Assembly: GCA_030639555.1 (NCBI GenBank)
Contig: DAOWCM010000076.1
Coordinates: 1-8,756, forward strand
DNA length: 8,756 nucleotides
Direction: 5' to 3'
Source of the DNA: Candidatus Eiseniibacteriota bacterium
GTDB taxonomy: Bacteria; Joyebacterota; Joyebacteria; Joyebacterales; Joyebacteraceae
Below are positions 6,307-8,756 of the stretch, piece by piece. The translations under genes and the position numbers were made by a program. The notes under the pieces are model-generated. The model was not told where the DNA came from, did no database searches, and saw only the letters and a program-made list of their open reading frames with translations. The stretch's first letter is position 1. Each line of letters opens with the position of its first letter.

Positions 6307-6338
6307 GGCGGGGCATAGTAGACGAGTTTCGAACTCCT
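6307..6338 (-). repeat. Short T-arm-like repeat, copy C2, at the stop codon of the AhpD-family gene
   Basis: This copy starts at the stop codon itself: on the minus strand TAA is followed by GGAGTTCGAAACTCGTC and then TACTATGCCCCGCC. It matches copy C1 at 27 of 28 positions. The core GAGTT-tcg-AACTC is an inverted repeat that copy C3 keeps with a different loop (tag). A terminator hairpin follows within 10 bp. Confidence 0.6.
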
Positions 6339-6733
6339 TAGGCTACAGGACTCGACATGTGTTCTGCGATCTTGGCCATTTCCATCTCCAACTGGCCGAT
6401 GTCGGCCAGGGTCCCATCTACGAAGGCGCTCCATCCGACCGTGTGTTTGGCCAAGAAGGCCGCTTCCCTTATCTCCTCGTCTGTCGCACCGAACAGCTTG
6501 GCGACCCCGGAGTGGAAAGTGACACAGAAGCGACAATGGACTGCTGAGGCGACAGCAACGCCCATGAGCTCCCTGTACTTAGCCGGGATTAGAGACTCTC
6601 CCAGTATGTACTTCTTTATCAACTCCCAGCTGTGCTCCAACGCGAATGCGTCGTGCTCGAGTCCCTTCAAGAACGTGGGAACAACACCCAGGGTCTTCTC
6701 GACCTCCTGCAGTATCTCCTTCGATGCTGCCAT
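6338..6733 (-). CDS. AhpD/carboxymuconolactone decarboxylase-family protein with redox CxxC
   Basis: Encodes 131 residues from the ATG at 6733 (MAASKEIL...). A GTG three codons earlier (6742) directly abuts the GGGAG sequence and is therefore a poor start, whereas the ATG has GGGAG 8 nt upstream. Residues 55-74 carry the family's catalytic centre: Glu55, Cys67, Cys70 and His74 in E-x11-CRFC-xxx-H. The spacing equals that of Mycobacterium AhpD Glu118, Cys130, Cys133, His137. AhpD-type proteins reduce peroxides or peroxiredoxin partners through this Cys pair; the gamma-carboxymuconolactone decarboxylases proper lack it, so a thiol-redox role is likelier than aromatic degradation. The protein is an all-helical single-domain cytosolic protein of usual CMD length with no signal peptide. 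No AhpC or lipoyl-enzyme gene is adjacent, so its reductant and substrate are unknown. Repeat C2 and a terminator follow the stop, so the gene appears monocistronic. Confidence 0.88.
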   Translation of the reverse strand: MAASKEILQEVEKTLGVVPTFLKGLEHDAFALEHSWELIKKYILGESLIPAKYRELMGVAVASAVHCRFCVTFHSGVAKLFGATDEEIREAAFLAKHTVGWSAFVDGTLADIGQLEMEMAKIAEHMSSPVA

Positions 6734-6764
6734 TGTCTTCACTCCCTTCTTGCATCGCGACCGT

Positions 6765-6777
6765 GCGCATCATGCGC
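6765..6777. promoter_or_regulatory. Perfect 13-bp palindrome upstream of the AhpD-family gene (possible operator)
   Basis: GCGCATcATGCGC is a perfect dyad with a single central base, ending 32 bp upstream of the ATG at 6733. The one-base centre cannot form an RNA hairpin loop at full length, so a site for a dimeric regulator is the likelier reading. No clear -10/-35 pair was found nearby. A chance dyad cannot be excluded. Confidence 0.3.
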
Positions 6778-7019
6778 CTCACGAATCTGCTGAACACCTG
6801 CTGAGCGGGAGTCTGATGAGTTCTTCGCGGTTGCCGCGGCAGCTGGCAGGCGACAGAATTGCTGTGTGTAGTTCTGATGCGGGCGCGGGAACGAGGTTCC
6901 GTGGCTGTCTTCCGATTCCCGAGACCGACAGAGCGCACGCGCGGGCGACATCCGTAGCGAGAGGTAAGCTGGAGTCAAGCAGAAGGCTCCGGGGCGCCTT
7001 GGACGCCGAGGAAACGAGC

Positions 7020-7051
7020 GAAGGGCCCAGCCTTGACAGACTGTGCCCTTC
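7020..7051 (-). terminator. Terminator-like hairpin beside repeat C3
   Basis: GAAGGGC (7020-7026) pairs perfectly with GCCCTTC (7045-7051), and CAG/CTG pairs inside after one mismatch. On the minus strand it is followed by GCTCGTTTCC, a weak T run. It sits next to copy C3 as the stronger hairpin 6264-6300 sits next to C2, but no gene ends here. It may mark the end of a lost gene or of an unrecognised transcript. Confidence 0.35.
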
Positions 7052-7056
7052 ATAGT

Positions 7057-7088
7057 AGCGGGGCATGCGAGACGAGTTTAGAACTCTC
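7057..7088 (-). repeat. Short T-arm-like repeat, copy C3, not next to a recognisable gene
   Basis: Bases 7057-7084 match copy C2 at 23 of 28 positions and keep the palindromic core as GAGTT-tag-AACTC. This is the only copy without a convincing coding region just upstream of it on the minus strand. The order, repeat then hairpin, is the same as after the AhpD-family gene. Confidence 0.5.
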
Positions 7089-7449
7089 ATCACGGCGCAA
7101 GACGACTGCCTGAGGGCGCTCCTTGCGGATTCCGTCGCCCTCGCTGACTGCGCTCACGACCGAGCCCGATCTGACGCGCTGGCAAGCGTCTTCTGATACC
7201 GAGGCTCCATTGGGCTGACAGGCGGACCATTCCCCCCGCCACACCTTCAGTTCCCAGGGCTCGGCGTTGTCGCGATCCGGGCCAATGGCGATCCGGTGTC
7301 GGCGACCGAAGACTCGGGCTAGCGTGCCATCCGGACACGCTGCCACGCGACGGAATCCCGACGCCCGAGTCGCTATTACGGGTCGAAGCAGTTCTAGCGT
7401 TTTCCTATTGACAGATCGCCCTGCTCCTGAGAAGGTTAGGATGTTAGGG

Positions 7450-7572
7450 TAGTGACTGAGGCTCGCACACAGAACAGCACACCGTCTGTGGGCCTCACGG
7501 GCGACGCCGGCCACCCCGGTCGGCTTCAAAGGAGGTCGCCCATGGAAACGGGGTTCAAAGCCCACCTCACTA
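7450..7572 (+). ncRNA. Candidate structured RNA or cis-regulatory leader before the TPR gene (unknown class)
   Basis: Fully nested helices close this stretch. P1 is TAGTGA (7450-7455) with TCACTA (7567-7572). P2 is TGAGGC (7457-7462) with GCCTCA (7492-7497). P3 is CACAGA (7468-7473) with TCTGTG (7485-7490). P4 is GGGCGAC (7499-7505) with GTCGCCC (7535-7541). P4b is GCCGGCC (7506-7512) with GGTCGGC (7518-7524, one G-T pair, loop ACCCC). A T-arm-like hairpin is GGG-TTCAAAG-CCC (7551-7563). The T-arm lies exactly where it would beside a 7-bp acceptor stem, of which six pairs form, but there is no D arm, anticodon arm or CCA, so it is not a tRNA. A strong AAAGGAGG (7528-7535) lies in the bulge and first base of P4. 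The strand is chosen because the TPR gene follows. It matches no riboswitch class I know. The helices are seen in one sequence only, so covariation is untested. Confidence 0.4.
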
Positions 7573-7671
7573 AGTAGTCCACACACAAGTCGGCAAGGCC
7601 GTCGCCGGAGCCGGGCAGGTCTAGGTCCTGGTTCCACGGTTGTCTGCGTCAATGCCCAAGTGAAGAACGTG

Positions 7672-7728
7672 TGATTCCCTGGAATCAGAGCGCGGCGAGG
7701 CGTAGGCACTCGGCACGCTGGTGCCGAG
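7672..7728 (+). promoter_or_regulatory. Two hairpins in the leader of the TPR gene
   Basis: TGATTCC-ct-GGAATCA (7672-7687) is a 7-bp dyad. CTCGGCAC-gctg-GTGCCGAG (7709-7728) is a perfect 8-bp stem with a tetraloop, ending 44 bp before the start codon. Neither has a following T run, so they are not typical terminators. They may shape the leader of the TPR transcript or serve as protein-binding dyads. Confidence 0.35.
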
Positions 7729-7772
7729 CCAGACCGCAATCGGGCGACGGACTCAATCAGCGGAGGTCATCA

Positions 7773-8756
7773 ATGGAACCCCTGAGGAAGGTCATCGAGA
7801 GGCTCACGGACAAGCTCCGGCCGCCGGAGCACGGAGCCGCCGCGGGCACGGGCGCTACCGACCCCGAGGCCCACGAGCTGTATCTTGAGGGACGCCTGCT
7901 GCTGGACCAACGCACGGTCGAGGCGTACGAGCGAAGCCTGAGGCTCTTCGAGCAGGCGATTACGCTCGATCCGTCGTACCCGCTTCCGTACGCGGGGCTC
8001 GCCGAAGCGTTCATCAAGCTCAACAACGTCCACAAGCTGACGCCGCAGGAGGCGCAGTTGGGAGCAACGCGTGCAGCCGCCAGGGCGCTCGAACTCGGTC
8101 CGTCACTTGCTGAGACCCACGTGGCCTTGGGATGGGTCCGCTGGGACTTCGAAGATGATCTCTCATCGGCCGAGGCCGCGTTCCGACGGGCGATCGAGCT
8201 GAGCCCGGGCCGCGCCAATGCTCACATGATGCTCGCGCATCTTCTAAAGCACGCCGACAGACCGGAGGAAGCTCTGGAGGAAGCTGAGCGCGCTCTCCGA
8301 CTCGACCCCATGTCCGCATCCGTGAGGCGCGGGATGGTGCACTTCAAGGTGCGGCTCCGGGACTGGAGTGGAGCTCTGGACCAGCTGAAGGAGAACGTGG
8401 ACCTCTATCCAGCCGACGCGGCTACGCACTCCGGCTTTGGCTACTTCCTGGCCAGTCTGGGCCGGCCGAAGGAGGGATCGGAACACATCAAGCGGGCCCT
8501 GGAGCTCGACCCGACGAATCCCCTCATCAGAGAGCTGAGCGCAACCGTCCTGATGAGGCAGGGGGAATTCGAGAAGGCGCTTGGTGAAGCACAGAAGCTG
8601 ATTGACGGATCGCCCTCTGATCACGATGGCCACGCGCTGACGGGAGAAGCCCTGATGGGAATGGCACAGTACGAGGAGGCGATCGCGGCCTTCAACCGGG
8701 CGAAGGAGGCCATACACGCGCACGAGCCCGAGGGCGGGAACGAGCAGTTCATCGCC
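7773..8756 (+). CDS. Tetratricopeptide-repeat protein, 3' end cut by window edge
   Basis: Open frame of 328 codons from the ATG at 7773 to the right edge; GGAGG stands 6 nt before the start. After a 30-residue charged and Ala/Gly N-terminus, the block DPEAHELYLEGRLLLDQRTVEAYERSLRLFEQAITLDPSY (30-69) opens a run of helical TPR units. Good units lie at about 36-68, 114-146 (ALGWVRWDFEDDLSSAEAAFRRAIELSP), 148-180 (EEALEEAERALRLDP), 216-248 (EGSEHIKRALELDPTNP) and 284-315 (YEEAIAAFNRAKEA), with degenerate units between. This opening is typical of TPR tails fused to Ser/Thr kinases or winged-helix regulators, but here no kinase, transmembrane segment or signal peptide precedes it. The visible part should be a cytosolic protein-protein interaction scaffold. 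What lies beyond the edge could change that. It is transcribed away from the AhpD-family gene, behind a structured leader. Confidence 0.9.
   Translation, partial: MEPLRKVIERLTDKLRPPEHGAAAGTGATDPEAHELYLEGRLLLDQRTVEAYERSLRLFEQAITLDPSYPLPYAGLAEAFIKLNNVHKLTPQEAQLGATRAAARALELGPSLAETHVALGWVRWDFEDDLSSAEAAFRRAIELSPGRANAHMMLAHLLKHADRPEEALEEAERALRLDPMSASVRRGMVHFKVRLRDWSGALDQLKENVDLYPADAATHSGFGYFLASLGRPKEGSEHIKRALELDPTNPLIRELSATVLMRQGEFEKALGEAQKLIDGSPSDHDGHALTGEALMGMAQYEEAIAAFNRAKEAIHAHEPEGGNEQFIA

Larger units (their letters stand above)
6778..7449. other. Gene-free divergent intergenic region
   Basis: No supported gene lies in these 670 bp. The open frames here are Arg/Ser/Pro-rich, lack ribosome-binding sites and match no family I recognise. 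Visible signals are the hairpin at 7020-7051 and repeat C3 (7057-7084). A plus-strand TTGACA at 7408-7413 has no -10 at normal distance; TAGGAT at 7437-7442 lies 23 nt away. Confidence 0.4.

Noticed and set aside
6357..7055. 232-codon plus-strand frame
   Set aside because: It is the antisense shadow of the AhpD-family gene extended into non-coding sequence; the Ser/Arg-rich product has no features of a protein family.
7408..7442. Sigma70 promoter for the structured leader (TTGACA ... TAGGAT)
   Set aside because: The spacing of 23 nt is too long for a normal promoter. It is noted only because the predicted start would fall at the first base of helix P1.
7050..7739. 229-codon minus-strand frame in the divergent intergenic region
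   Set aside because: No ribosome-binding site, little third-position G/C bias compared with the real genes, no recognisable domain, and it crosses the palindromic helices of the TPR leader and repeat C3. The VGFEPR stretch is simply the reverse translation of the T-arm-like hairpin.

Overview
This is GC-rich bacterial DNA, roughly 60-65% G+C by eye. Two of the four complete genes encode secreted seven-repeat FG-GAP/VCBS proteins that end in a FlgD-Ig/type IX-like C-terminal domain and a terminal ...K(I/V)V.(L/I)R. That ending, the high G+C and the TPR gene of the type often attached to Ser/Thr kinases point to a candidate phylum of the FCB neighbourhood (Eisenbacteria-, Krumholzibacteria- or Latescibacteria-like). 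No marker gene is present, so this placement is an inference.

Layout. Five genes lie on the minus strand and one on the plus strand. In order they are: the N-terminal part of an exported, probably outer-membrane beta-barrel protein (2-337, -); a 226-aa exported protein with a lectin-like domain (730-1410, -); a 603-aa seven-repeat propeller protein with a FlgD-like tail (2037-3848, -); a 494-aa protein of the same architecture (4420-5904, -); a 131-aa AhpD/carboxymuconolactone-decarboxylase-family protein with an intact redox centre (6338-6733, -); and a TPR protein that runs off the right edge (7773-8756, +). For three genes the start codon was moved inward on the basis of the ribosome-binding site, or of the site plus a signal peptide.

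The genes are separated by long gaps of 390-1040 bp, so they look like single transcription units rather than an operon. Candidate minus-strand promoters stand before the first gene (TTGACA-17-TACGAT), the 494-aa gene (TTGACC-17-TAAAAT) and the 603-aa gene (extended -10). GC-rich hairpins with short T runs follow the 226-aa, 603-aa and AhpD genes.

The most unusual content lies between the genes. Two families of short dispersed repeats sit almost only just downstream of stop codons: a long composite family (three copies, A1-A3), often with a terminator-like hairpin inside, and a short family of about 28 bp (four copies, C1-C4) with a GTTCGAAAC core that looks like a tRNA T-arm. In addition, the leader of the TPR gene can fold, by perfect helices, into a closed multi-branched structure (7450-7572). 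It carries an acceptor/T-arm-like end and a strong Shine-Dalgarno site followed by an 11-codon ORF. I cannot match it to a known RNA class.

Functionally the window encodes cell-surface or secreted proteins of unknown ligand plus one thiol peroxidase-type enzyme. I see no defence system, mobile element, CRISPR array or functional tRNA/rRNA gene.
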